DNA of 64,000 nucleotides from Ustilaginoidea virens (taxonomy: Eukaryota > Ascomycota > Sordariomycetes > Hypocreales > Clavicipitaceae): assembly GCF_000687475.1 (NCBI RefSeq), contig NC_057317.1, positions 5,952,501-6,016,500 on the forward strand. The letters are read 5' to 3'. The notes beneath the pieces are model-generated. The model did not search any database. It was not told the DNA's origin and worked only from the letters and a program-made list of their open reading frames with translations. Positions 12,985 to 24,533 of this stretch are shown piece after piece; position 1 is the first letter of the stretch; each line of letters starts with the position of its first letter. The translations under genes and the position numbers were made by a program.

Positions 12985-13375
12985 TTACCTGACTATAACT
13001 CTGCCTTTCTAGAAGAAGAATATTATAGCGATTATACCTTCTGTAGAATCCTACTAGATACCGGCGCTTCCGGCCTATTAATAGTAGGCCTAGGTTAAGC
13101 AAAGGCCCTAATGCGATTAATAAAGACCCTAACTATCGAGACAACTAATAAAAAGCATATAGTGAATTTTAGAGCAGGCTTTGCTATATCCTCTAGTATA
13201 CTAAATATCCCGACGATATTTAGCAATATCCCCTTTTATGTTCTTAATAGTAGTACCCCCTTTTTATATTCTATTATGGATATAGATAGGATGGGCGTAA
13301 AGCTTAATAATCTTGATAACCTATTTATCTAAAGGGATATTAAGGTTTTAATTATTAGGAAATAGGGATATCTAT
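12985..13375 (+). pseudogene. Retropepsin segment of copy B
   Basis: The frame carries LLDTGASGLL at about 13,050-13,080, a following TAG where Gln is expected (13,097), then an open run to 13,330. The DTG triad is intact but the polyprotein is broken on both sides. It is homologous to the segments at 1,702-2,088 and 63,167-63,520. Confidence 0.75.
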
Positions 13376-13619
13376 AGTGGACTCTTAATGCTATAGATAC
13401 TGTAGCCTTTCATCTATCGTTATAGGAAATCTATTAGCTATATCGTCGATTTAGGCACCCTTCTATTAATAGGCTTACTAAATTGCTTCAACAGGCTAGT
13501 TATAATAATATTAACCGTAATATTATCGAGAGTATCACCTATATATGCTATTAATGCTAGATAAATGCAAAAGCACCCAGCCGATTTAAATTCACACTTA
13601 AGGATAACGATACTAGCTA

Positions 13620-14260
13620 ATTTAATTACGAAATTATCGTTGATATCCTTTATATTAATAATCGGCCGGTATTATATATTATAGATGCTGCAATAAGCTT
13701 CTGGGCAGCTAGATTCCTTAATCTATAAAGGTAGAAGGCCTACGATATTTAGAATGCCCTTAAAGAATACTAGATCGATATATACCTTAGCCTACCGGAT
13801 TGGATAGTCTATAATACTAGACTAAACTTTACTTCTGCCGAATTCCGTTATAATGCCCGGCTTTTATCTATTAATGTGGATGAAATCCCTATAGAAGCCC
13901 ATAATAGTATTAGTAAGGTCGAGAGATATTACGCCCCCTTACGCCAAGCCTATATAATTATTAACAACAAAATAGGCGACCTAATAACAAAGGAATAGAA
14001 ATTATAGCTCGCTATAAAAGCTATTAACGATTCTGCTAGACTTAATAGTCTAATGCCTACATTATTAGTCTTTAGAGCATATCCTCGACTTACGGATAAT
14101 TTACCCCTTAGCCTATCAGTATCACAATATGCCTTAACGTTACAAAAGGCTACTAATAAAGCTAGGAAATGCCTTGCCAAACAACAGGTTTATAATGCCC
14201 TCGCCCAACGGAATGGCCTAAATACCCAGCCCATCTACTGACTAACCCTATAGTTAGATA
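13620..14260 (+). pseudogene. Integrase segment of copy B
   Basis: A copia/retroviral DDE integrase core is readable through stops: first Asp in EIIVDIL (about 13,635), second in a WIVYNTRLNF block (about 13,800-13,835, Asp replaced by Asn), third Glu in SKVERYYAPL (about 13,912-13,942). It continues into PTLLVFRAYPRLTDNLPLSL (14,056 on), the segment that links integrase and reverse transcriptase in this fungal family. Open frames on the opposite strand here are shadows. Confidence 0.75.
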
Positions 14261-14879
14261 TATGGGTATAGAGAGAAAAGGGTGGATAGTATAGGCTATA
14301 CCGGGTAATCAGCCTTGAAGGTAAGACCTATATCGTATAAATGCCATATAGCCCCATTAAATTCTAATTAACGGTCGTCAAGCTATATAATTATAACCCT
14401 AATAATACCAAAGATATTGTCTATACTGAAGGCCCGGCCTGCCCCGGCCGGATAAAAGTCAGGATACTGGTACTAGCTGTAGCCGCACCTCTAGCCGCGA
14501 TAATACCTATAGCCGAGATATTATCAATAATGCCTATAGCTGCAGTATTATCGATAATACCTGTAGTCGTGACATCATCGATACCTATAGTCGCAATATA
14601 TCCATCGCCAGCCATTAGGCCTAATTAAGCCAGGCAACTATTACTATTATTAGTAAGGGTGGTATCCGATATTATAATTAATAAGGACCAAGAAGAAGCT
14701 CTTATTAATACTATAGCTTCTAATATTATTATTGATACCTCTTTCCTAACCGCGAAAGAGTAAGCCGACCTATAGCTTACTAGCTAATTATACTAGGAAG
14801 GGAAGATTATAACCCCTAGAGCCCCTTTTAAGCAATCTAACTATATAAAAATAGAAGCACTATAAGCCTGTGATATATT

Positions 14880-16410
14880 CACATTTGTTACCTTTAATAT
14901 CGGTCAATATAAAGCCTAATGCCTATTTAACTTACGTATAGTACGAGAAATTAAAGGCAAAGGCATAGATACCCCGTATAAGAAGTCTAGGCTTATTATA
15001 TAGGGTTATAGTGATAACGAGAAGCGATTAATATTAATTTAATCCCCTATAATTCAACAGGCGAGTTAAAGGCTACTAATATTAATAGCTCTATCACTAC
15101 AACAATCTTACAGCCTCTTCCTTTAGATATAGGATATCGTATAGGCTTATATGCAGTTATCTACAACCCTTAATAGATCAATCATTGCCAGGCTACCTAA
15201 ATAAATAGCACACTAATATCCTAATAATACTATTATAGAAGTAGTTAAGCCGCTATACGGAATAGCTAAAGCAGGCACCCACTAGTAGGCAATATACTTC
15301 TAGTACTATCGCGAGAAGTTAGGCATAACCACATCAATTTCGACCCCTATCTGTTGATATCTACTAGCGATAATGCCCCTAACCGTACTAACGCTCCTAA
15401 CCATACCGGCGATACTAATATATACTTCGGTATTATAGGTATACAGACTAACGATACCCTCAGCCTAAGTGATAATACCTTCTTCTAACGGGAAGAATTA
15501 GAACTTACTAAGGCAGGCTTTAACGCTAAGCCTAAGACAAGGCTATCGCTAACTGTGCCCCTGATATTCAATAGATGCATATTAATAGCCAATAATGACG
15601 GCATAATCTTATGCTAGAAAGGTTAAAGTAAGAAGATTACAACTATTGATAAGAATACACCTATAGCCTAGCGTAATTATATCGAATAACGCGCTTATAG
15701 CGCTTATATGGCTACAGTCTGCCAGCCTAAGGCGTCTTTTGACCTGTCTGTTGCAGCATAATACTAATAGCCTGACCCTGACGATATCACGAGGTTGAAT
15801 AAGCGCCTTCAATAGTAGCGCGATAACCAGGATCGTGGCTTACGGTATATTAATCTAGCCTTTACTATAGCCAAATTCTTTATATTTATTGATAGATCCT
15901 TTGCTAATAATAAAGATTTAAGCTCCTAGATTGGTTACGTAATTATGCTAGGGAACGAGGAAGATATAGCGGATAATGCCTTTAACCTAATAGGTAATAT
16001 TGTCACTTACAGTTCTACAAAAAGTAAGTGTATAATGCGCAGCACACTCGCTTCGGAGCTATATAGTATAGTATAAGGGGTCGATATTGCATATGCGATA
16101 GGTACGACCCTCAATATGATTATTAGCAGGTTGGGATTGCCGCAGATTCTTACTATTATATGTATAGATTCTTTTTTATTATACGAATGCCTTATTAAGC
16201 TAGGCACTACAAAAGAGAAGAGGCTCATAATAGATATTATAGCCTTACAATAGTTATATAAGCGCCGGGAAATCTATAAGATTCGCTAGATCAATAGGAA
16301 TAATAACCTCGCCAATATAATAACTAAGGGAACGCTAAATAAAGCCCTTAAGACCTTCGTCGACTAAAATAGGGCTATTATATATGTGGAGGGGTGGGTA
16401 AAAAGGCCGG
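14880..16410 (+). pseudogene. Reverse transcriptase and RNase H segments of copy B
   Basis: The RT start reads FVTFNIGQYKA, then YKKSRLII and AYMQLSTTLNRSIIARLPK (about 14,880-15,200), matching fungal copia RT. RNase H follows (about 15,850-16,400), with a degenerate EL-YS block, a TDS-like block, and the family's typical C-terminus VEGWVKR. Stops occur throughout. Confidence 0.75.
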
Positions 16411-16683
16411 TCAATATCTGACTGCATTTGGAAGGTATTGGTGATATTATGGGTGGCAAGTATGTGGATTTTCCTATATTCAATATTGTGTTCAATACTG
16501 TATCTGCTGCTTTTACTGCGTTTACTGCTACCCCTTTTTGCCCCTTTATTTTGGCTGCGATATTCAATATACCAGCGGTATGATATAACGCCGGCCGCGC
16601 GGCGCGATAGCGTTATCGGCGGTATAACCTACTGAGACCGCGCCGCACTTTCTTTTCTATATGTGCGCCTTACATCCTAGCAA

Positions 16684-16728
16684 TTCCGATGTTTGCTTCT
16701 ATAAAAAGAGAAGCTGCCAGTATCGGAA
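16684..16728. repeat. Hairpin spanning the purine tract and 3' LTR start of copy B
   Basis: ATTCCGAT (16,684-16,691) pairs with ATCGGAAT (16,722-16,729), with an inner GCTTCT/AGAAGC pair around an A-rich loop; the right outer arm is the first bases of the LTR. The same structure occurs at 20,744-20,797 (copy C) and 59,049-59,102 (fragment E). A purine run (AAAAAGAGAAG) in the loop is the likely polypurine tract. Confidence 0.7.
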
Positions 16729-17062
16729 TCGCTATCGCAAGGTGCCCAATTGGGCACTAATTAGGCATATTGCGACGGATATGCCGCGCACACTGCTGCA
16801 CACACAATATGGCCCCTTTTGCCCCTTTACCCCTAAGCCCGGTAGGGCACGCGGGCAGCCCGGCCCGACTGCGCCGATGCACGTGACCACGGCACGCACA
16901 AAAAGGCCACATTATGTAATTACCCTCTTTTGCTTCCTTTCTTTTCTTTTAGATAGTCAGTCATTAGTAAAGTCAATCAATCCTTTACTTGGTGACCTCC
17001 CGGTACATAATACCACGCGCGCGACCCTACGTACAACTGGGTACCCCGAGTTTATATCAACA
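16721..17062 (+). repeat. 3' LTR of copy B
   Basis: 342 bp, matching 9,695-10,036 with scattered transitions. It starts TATCGG (TG to TA) and ends ATCAACA, keeping the canonical CA end. Confidence 0.93.
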
Positions 17063-17067
17063 AAGCG

Positions 17068-18060
17068 TAAGCTAGCTAAAAAGGCCCCTGATGGTACGCC
17101 TAATAGCTGGAAGGATGTACTGCAAAGCCCTGAAAAAGACCTTTAGATAAAGGCACTATTTAAGGAATTTAAGCAGCTTTTAGATACTAAAGTCTTCCAA
17201 TTTATTCCTAAGTCTAGCGTTCCTATTGATAGGAAAATTATACGCAATAGGCCTATTTTTCGGGTTAAAAAGGATGCTAATAATCAGCCTATAAAATATA
17301 AGGCTAGATTAATTATCAAAGGTTTTATGCAAGTCGAAGGAAAGGATTTTCAGCATACTTATACTTCTACCTCTATCCCACCTACCTGGAGGGTTATACT
17401 GGCTTTGGCTGCTAGTAATAACTGGGAAATAGAGCAGATCGACTTTATAAGCGCTTTTCTAAATAGCGAACTTTCTGAGACTATTTATATAGATATTCCT
17501 AATGGATTTCTTGAATTTACAGAAAGCTTACTACTAACTAATAGCGATAGCAAGCTTTAGTCTAATATTCAACGACAATAGCTACTAACTTTACTTAAAG
17601 AAGCCGGCTTTAATCCCTCTATTAAGCAAGCTATTTTACTAAAGAAGGCCCTATATGGGCTAAAATAAGCACCCCGCGAATGGCAACACCAGCTAAAAGA
17701 CCTGATTTCTAGTGAAGGCTTCTTACCTTTAGCTTTTAATGCTACCATCTTTTATAATAAGCAAACCAGTACCTTTATCGTCACTTATATTAATAATTGC
17801 CTATTAGTTGGTCCAAATATAACTTATATTAATCAGCTAAAAAGGAAATTCCATAAGGTCTATGCTATAGAAGACCGCGGTCCGGCTTCCTTCTTCCTAG
17901 GCGTACAAATTATACGGAATAGGAAGGAAGGTCTATTATGGCTATACCAAGCCCAATTTATAGCAGAGGTTTTAGCTAAATTCGGCCTACAGGATACTAA
18001 ACCTCAGCTAATTCCACTTCAACCAGGTATTCTAAATAAATCCAGTAAAAAAGACCTTAG
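17068..18060 (+). pseudogene. Copia pol, reverse transcriptase (broken)
   Basis: The continuation of the host polyprotein after copy B begins KLAKKAPDGTPNSWKDVLQS. RT motifs are clear: KARLIIKGFMQVEGKDF (about 17,302-17,352), EQIDFISAFLNSEL (about 17,430-17,473), and KKALYGLK-stop-APREW (about 17,643-17,685). The catalytic YVDD box reads YINN (about 17,787-17,800), both Asp codons changed to AAT, which abolishes polymerase activity. Stops at 17,558, 17,579 and 17,666 stand at expected Gln positions. Confidence 0.9.
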
Positions 18061-18103
18061 CCGTATTGATCAGAGCCTTTATCAGAGCCTTACTGGCACT
18101 ATA

Positions 18104-18751
18104 ATGTGGCTTATAATGATGACTAGGCCCGACCTAGCATTTCCTACTCAATACCTTTCTCGGTTTATGTCGAAAGCAACTAATATGCATCTAAATGCTG
18201 CAAAAGGCAGCTTTAATTACCTTAAAGGCACTAAGAACCTAGCTATTTGCTTTAGTGCTAATAAAAGCAACCAACAGCCTATTATAGCCGCTTATTCTGA
18301 TAGCGACTTTGCTGGCTATAAAGAAACCTCTAAATCTACTGGAAGCTTCTTAACTACTATTAATAGTGGTCCTATTAGCTGGCGTTCTAAGCGAGCCTCT
18401 TTAGTAGTGCTATCTACTTTAGAAGCTGAATCTGATGCCTTACTTGAGACTATCCGTGAGGTACAGTGGCTTTCTAACCTTTGTAAGGAGCTAGAAATCA
18501 ATATTCTACGCCCTATACCGTTATACTGCGATAATCAGGGCTCCATTTTAAATTCTAAGGACCCTAATCAGCACGCTCGCACTAAGCATACGCTATTAAA
18601 ATTCCGGTATATTAGGGAGCAAGCCCAGCTGGGCTTGGTTAAAATTACCTACTTACCTACTAATAGTATGCCTGCTGACGGTCTTACCGAGCCACTACCG
18701 GGCCCTAAATTTACTAGGTTCCGCGAGTTACTAGGTCTTAGGGCCTACTAA
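18104..18751 (+). pseudogene. Copia pol, RNase H domain (open but part of a dead element)
   Basis: A 215-codon run without stops has the full copia RNase H layout: TRPDLAFPTQYLSRFM, AYSDSDFAGYKETSKSTGSF (catalytic Asp residues), LSTLEAESDALLE (catalytic Glu region), LYCDNQGSI (catalytic Asp) and the ARTKHTLLKFRYIRE tail. It ends at TAA 18,749-18,751, followed by a short 3' UTR and the purine tract. Its intactness contrasts with gag and RT, but there is no independent start or promoter. Confidence 0.88.
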
Positions 18752-18878
18752 CTTATATTAACTTATATTAACTTACTAAGGTTTTTCCTATATTTTTCCT
18801 TAGCACTTTTATTGCATTTTCTTTCATTATCCTTTATACGACGATTAGCTTGCTATTACAGTAGCTAATCAGAGGGGG

Positions 18879-19595
18879 TGTTAAAATCCTATAATAGCCT
18901 ACTAGGCTGCTAGCTTTATACCGTCTCTTAGACTTACGGTAGTCTTACCAACCCAGGCCTTTGCCTTTTACCTTAAGGATTTTCAGTGGAGTATTTACTG
19001 TATATCAAGTAAGGTAGGCCTTAAGGTAGGCCTTGTTAAAAAGGTGTGGCATTACTAAACTAGCGTGGTGGGCCTACTAGTGTGGTAGCGGCCTACTAGC
19101 GTGGTGGCTAGTCCACTAGTGTGGTGGGTAGTCACTAGCGTGGTGGCTAATTACTAGTGCGGTGACTAGTTACTAGTGCGGTGGTTAGGGTGGTTGAAAA
19201 GGCCCAATATAGTGGGGCTGCTGACGTATTATATACGTGGCAAGTGAGCATTACGGGGAGCTTTCTTACTGGCTACCTTGGATGCCCAGGCCCACTCCTC
19301 CTTTGTGTATATATAGGATAGCTTTCCCCCTTCTTTCCAGATAGTAAAAGGGCAGCACAATCGAGTCTGTTAATGCACTACATGCCTCTTAACTTCTTAC
19401 CTTCCCTGCGTTTTCTGGTTATCTTATATTTGCCTTGCCTTTACACTTGCTCTGCTTTATAGCACTTGTATAGTCTTAGGACTTGGTGAAAAATCTAGTA
19501 TTATACTAAGATTAGTTCACAGGTCGCAGACAGTCTTGTGCCATCTAGCTAGCTAGTAAGGCTTTGCTTTTATAGTGACCTTGAGAATTGCAATA
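18879..19595 (+). repeat. 3' LTR of the large copia element
   Basis: 717 bp, preceded by the purine tract AGAGGGGG (18,871-18,878). It begins TGTTAAAATCC and ends TTGCAATA. The flanking base onward is Ty3/gypsy sequence. Confidence 0.93.
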
Positions 19596-20421
19596 CTAGC
19601 CTTTAAGCTAAGTCTTATAAGAAGGCTTAAAAAACGCACCTAGCCTTTAGCTAAATTACAATAGGACTATTATATAAAAGAGATTAATAATATTAAGGAC
19701 CGTATAGATAGATACCCCTTTTTAGTCCTAATATTATATAATAATTCTACCTTTATTAATACCTTAATTAACTCTAGTTATAATTACTATAGTGCGATAA
19801 GCGAAAGAACCGTTTAAAGGTTAAGACTCTAGCTTATTTATCTATTGTCTTATAAGAAACTTAAGACTATAGTAAATATAAAGAGTTGATCGGAAGAGTA
19901 ATAGGCTACCTCCTCGATTACCTATACTATTTATATTGATATTGATATCAATAGATAGCTATTAGCCGTAATACTATATATTATCCCGGGCTTGGCCTAT
20001 AATATTATCCTAGGGCTGCCTTAAATAGAGCACTATAATATCGAACTGCAAATAAAGTAGCGCTAATTAAGAATTAGAGCTATTAGTAGCCTTTTTATTA
20101 AAGAATCGACCTTTTAATCCTTTAGACCCGCTATAATTAATATTTTTAGATCGGTCTTTTATAGTATACTATAATAAGTGGTATATACCTAAGATAATTC
20201 GACTTTTTTCTTCCCTATAAGCCTATAGGAGTTTATATGTATCTTTTGTATTATACTTTTGCATTATTAGAATTTAGTTCCCCCCTTAGCCTAGCTATAG
20301 ACCCTACTACTTAAGCTTTAAGACTTTATTAATCTCTTCGATAAGGCAAAAGCTTCCAGCCTCTTACTATACTAAGGCATATTTAATTATTATATTAAGT
20401 TTAAACCGATCCTAGATAAAG
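19596..20421 (+). mobile_element. Ty3/gypsy element, plus copy, left part (gag-protease region)
   Basis: A degraded gypsy segment. A protease C-terminal motif reads IIPGLAYNIILGLP (about 19,980-20,025). The same DNA occurs reversed at 30,598-31,406. It is cut on the left by the copia 3' LTR and on the right by copy C, and continues at 27,697. No open frame longer than a few dozen codons survives. Confidence 0.75.
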
Positions 20422-20754
20422 TGTTGATATAAACTCGGGGTACCCAGTTCACCGTAGGGTTGCGCGCGTGGTAAGATGTACCGTATGGTCATAAAGCAAA
20501 GGATTTTATTACTTTACTTATGATATGACTATCTAAGAAGGAAGAAAGGAAGCAAAAGAGGGTAATTATACGATGTGGCCTTTTTGTGCGTGTGCCGCTG
20601 TCACGTGCATCGGCGCAGTCGGGCCGGGCTGCCCGCGTGCCCTACCGGGCTCAGGGGCATAGGGGCAAAAGTAGCTACATCATGCCCAACGGGTGTGCGC
20701 GGCATACTTGTCGCAATATGCCTAATTGGGTACCTTACAATAGCGATTCCGATA
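20422..20754 (-). repeat. 3' LTR of copy C
   Basis: 333 bp, reverse-oriented copy of the family-B LTR. On the plus strand it begins TGTTGATATAAACTC and ends GATTCCGATA. The adjoining 20,755-20,797 contains the purine-tract hairpin. Confidence 0.93.
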
Positions 20755-23700
20755 CTGGCAGCTTCTCTTTTTATAGAAGCAAATATCGGAATCGCCAGGA
20801 TGTAAGGTGCATATATAGAAAAGAAAGTGCGGCGCGGTTTCGGCAGGTTATACCGCCGATAATGCTATCGCGGCCGGCATTATACCGTACAGCCGGTATA
20901 TTGAATATCGCAGCCAAAATAAAGGGGCAAAAAGGGGCAGTAGTAAACGCAGTAAAAGCAGCAAATGCACATAACATTGAATATAAGAAAATCCACATAT
21001 TTGCTACCTATGATATCACCAATTATAGCCAAATGCAGTCAGACATTAACTGTCCTTTTCACCCACCCTTCCATACGTATAACAGCCTAATTTTGGTCGA
21101 TAAAGGTCTTAAGGGCTTTATTAGGCGTTCCTTTAGTTATTACATCGGCAAGATTATTATTCCTATTGATCTAATAGATCTTATAAGTCTCCCGGCGCTT
21201 ATATAACTATCGTAGGGTTATAATATCTATTATAAGCCTCTTTTCCTTAGTAGTACCTAGCTTGATAAGGCATTCGTATAGCAAAAACGAATCCATATAT
21301 ATAACTATAGGGATCTTCTGCAATCCCAGCCTGCTGGTAATCATATTAAGGGTCATACCTATTGCGTATGCGATATCGACCCCTTACACTATGCTATACA
21401 GCTCTGAAGCGAGTGCGCTGCGTATTATACGCTTACTTTTTGTAGAGCTATAAGTAACGATATTACCTACTAGGTTGAAGGTATTATCTGCTGTATCTTC
21501 CTCGTTCCCTAGTATAATTATGTAACTAATCTAAGAGCTTAAATCTTTATTGTTGGCAAAGGATCCGTCAATAAATACAAAGATCTTAGCTATATTAAGG
21601 GCTAAATTGATGTACCGTAAGCTACGGTCCTAGTTATCGCGTTGCTATTTAAGGCGCTTATTTAACCTCGCGATATCCTTAGGGTCAGGTTGCTAGTATT
21701 ATGCCGCGATAAATAGGTCAAAAGACGCCTCAGGCTGGCAGACTATAGCTATATAAGCACCGCAAGCGTATTGCTCGATGTAGTTACGCTAGGCTATAGG
21801 CGTATTCTTATCGATAGTTATGATCTTTTTATTTTGACCTTTCTGGTATAATGTTATTATACCGTCGGAAGTGACCATTAGTATACACCCGTTAAATATT
21901 AGGGGCGCAATTGGCGATAGCCTTATCTTAGGCTTAGCGTTAAAGCCTGCCTTAGTAAGCTTTAATTCCTCCCGTTAGAAGAAGGCATCATCACTTAGGC
22001 CAAAGGTATCGTTAGTCTGTATACCCACGATACCGAAGCATATACTAGTATCGTCAGTATAGTTAGGAACGTTAGTACGGTTAGTATCGCTAGTATGGTT
22101 GTTGCCAGCAGATATCAGCAAATAAGGGTTGTAGGTCAAAGTAGTCATGCCTAGCTTCTCGCGATAGTGCCGGAAGTATATCGCCCACTAGTAGGTGCCT
22201 ACCTTAGCTATTCCGTATAATAGCTTCACCACTTCTATAATAGTATTATCAGGATATTAGTAAGCTATTTGCTTAGGTAATTTAGCGATAATCGACCGAT
22301 TAAGGGTAGTTAATAACTACATATAAGCCTGTATAATATCCTATATCTAAAGGAAGAGGCCGTAAGACCGCTATAGTGATAGGGCTAATAATATTAGTAA
22401 CCGTTAACTAGCCCATTAGATTATAGGGGACTAAGTCAATATCAATTGCTTTTTATTATTACTATAATCTTATATAACGAGTCGTGATTTCTCATATAGT
22501 ATATCTATGCCTTTACCCTTAATCTCTTATACTATACGTAAATTAAATAAGTGTTAGGCTCTATATTTATTGATATTAAAGGTAATAAATCGGAAAATAT
22601 TGCGGGCCTATAATACTTCTACCTCTATATAGTCAGACTATTCGAAAGGGGCTTTAGGGGTTATAATCTTTCCTTCCTAATATAATTAACTAATAAGCTA
22701 TAGGTCGGCATACTCTTTAGCGGTTAGGAAAAAGGTATTAATAACGGTATTAGAAGCTATTGCATTAATAAGAGCCTCTTCTTAGTCTTTATTAATTATA
22801 ACATTAGATACCACTCTTACTAGTGATAGTAATAGTAACACTAGCCGTAACGCTAGTATCCTAGCTAGGTTAAAGGTTAGCAACGATAATATTTCGGCTG
22901 CAGGTAGTCTATTAGGGGTCGGCAATAATATTGCGGCTATAGGTCTTATCGATAATGTCTCGACTGTAGGTATTATCGCGGCTGGAGGTGCGGGTGCAGC
23001 CAATATCCTGACTTCTAGCCTGCCGGGGCGGGCCGGGCCTTTAGTATAGATAATATCTTTAAGATCGTTAGTAGCGGGATTAGCGGCAGTAGGATTATTA
23101 TTAAGGTCGTGGTTATAAGGCTTAACAACCGTTAACCGGAACTTGGCCGGGCTATATGGCATCTATATAATATAAGTCTCACCATCGAGGCTAATTAGCC
23201 GGTATAGCCTATGCCATCCACCCTTTTCTCTCTATACCTATATATCTAACTATAGGGGTAATCAGTAGATAGGCTATATATTTAGGCTATTCCGTTGGGC
23301 GAGGGCATTATAAACCTATCGCTTAGCGAGGCATTTCCTAGCTTTATTAGTGGCCTTTCATAATGTTAAGGCGCATTATAATACTAATAAGCTAGGGGGT
23401 GAATTATCTATAAGTCAAGGGTACGCTCTAAAGACTAATAATATAGGTACTAGACTATTGGGTCTAGTAGAGTTATTAATAGCCTTTATAGCGAGCTATA
23501 ATTTCTATTCCTTTATTATTAGGTCGCCTACTTTATTATTGATGATGGTATAGGCTCGGCATAGAAAGGCGTAATATCTCTCGACTTTACTAATACTATT
23601 ATAAGCCTCTATAGGGATTTCATCCACATTAATAGATAGAAGCCGGGCATTATAATGGAATTCAGCGGAGGCGAAATTTAGACCGGTATCATAAATAATT

Positions 23701-24149
23701 TAATCTAGCGGGCCGAGGTATATATCGATCTAGTATTCCTTAAGGGCATTCTAAATATTATAGGCCTTCTGCCTTTATAGATTAAGAAATCTAACTGCCT
23801 AGAAGCTTATCGTGGCATCCACAATATATAATACCAGCTGATTATTAATATAAAGGATATCGACGATAATTTCGTAGTTAAATTAGCTAGTATCATCATC
23901 ATTAAGCGTGAATTTAAATCGGCTAAGTGCCTTTGCATTCATCTGGCATTAATAGCATATATAGGTGATCTTCTCGATAATATTACGGTCAATATTATTA
24001 TTATACTCGGCTTATTAAAGCAATTTAGTAAGCCTATTAATAGAGGGGTGCCTAAATCGATGGTATAGCTAATATATCTCCTGTGACGATAGATGGAAGG
24101 CTGCAGTATCTATAGCATTAAGAGTCCACTATAGATGTCCCTATTTCCT

Positions 24150-24533
24150 AATAATCGGAACCTTAATATCCCCTTAGATAAATAGGTTATCGATATTATC
24201 AAGCTTTATGCCTATCCTATCTATATCCATAATAGAATAAAAAAAGGGGGTGCCGCTATTAAAAACATAAAAGGGGATATTACTAAATATCATTAGGATA
24301 TTTAGTATACCAGAAGATATAGCAGAACCTACTCTAAAATTAACGGTATACTATTTATCCACTGACTTAATTGTTAGAGATTTCATTAATCTTATTAGGG
24401 CTCTTGCTTGACCTATGCCTACTGTAGATAGGCCAGAGGCGCCGGTATTTAATAGGATTCCGCAGAAGGTATAATCACCATAACGTTCTTCTTTTAGAAA
24501 GGCAGAATTACAATCGGGTAATAGTAAGGGCAT
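24150..24533 (-). pseudogene. Retropepsin segment of copy C
   Basis: Sixty open codons on the minus strand carry LLNTGASGLSTVGIGQAKA-like sequence; the catalytic Asp of DTG is Asn. A stop follows where other copies read on. Non-functional protease remnant. Confidence 0.7.

Larger units (their letters stand above)
9695..17062 (+). mobile_element. Family-B Ty1/copia retrotransposon, copy B (complete, nested, inactivated)
   Basis: A complete 7,368-bp element bounded by two 342-bp LTRs (9,695-10,036 and 16,721-17,062) and a perfect 5-bp target duplication AAGCG (9,690-9,694 and 17,063-17,067). Internal order is leader, gag (conserved block 11,878-12,114), retropepsin (about 12,985-13,375), integrase (about 13,620-14,250), reverse transcriptase (about 14,880-15,480) and RNase H ending in VEGWVKR (about 16,386-16,410). 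PR-INT-RT-RH order places it in Ty1/copia. All frames carry many TAG/TAA stops. It is the best reference for reading copies A, C and D. Confidence 0.93.
4845..19595 (+). mobile_element. Ty1/copia LTR retrotransposon (about 7.4 kb) split by nested copy B
   Basis: A full-length copia-type element with 5' LTR 4,845-5,625, a primer-binding site directly after it, gag, protease, integrase, reverse transcriptase, RNase H, a purine tract (18,871-18,878) and 3' LTR 18,879-19,595. Copy B (9,695-17,062) sits in the spacer between integrase and reverse transcriptase; removing it and one AAGCG duplicate rejoins the host reading frame. LTR termini are TGTTA...AACA in the least mutated copy and AATA here (CpA to TpA). 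The element is dead: gag start ATG reads ATA, the RT YVDD box reads YINN, and many CAG/CAA/TGG codons are now TAG/TAA. No target duplication is found: the 5 bp before 4,845 are ACTAT and those after 19,595 are CTAGC, and the two flanks belong to different elements. Confidence 0.92.

Noticed and set aside
6371..18751. Reading TAG as a sense codon (stop-codon reassignment) to explain open polyprotein frames.
   Set aside because: The gag fragment at 34.9 kb keeps CAG/CAA at the same codons, and the normal genes in the island end at and avoid TAG in the usual way; C-to-T damage explains the stops.
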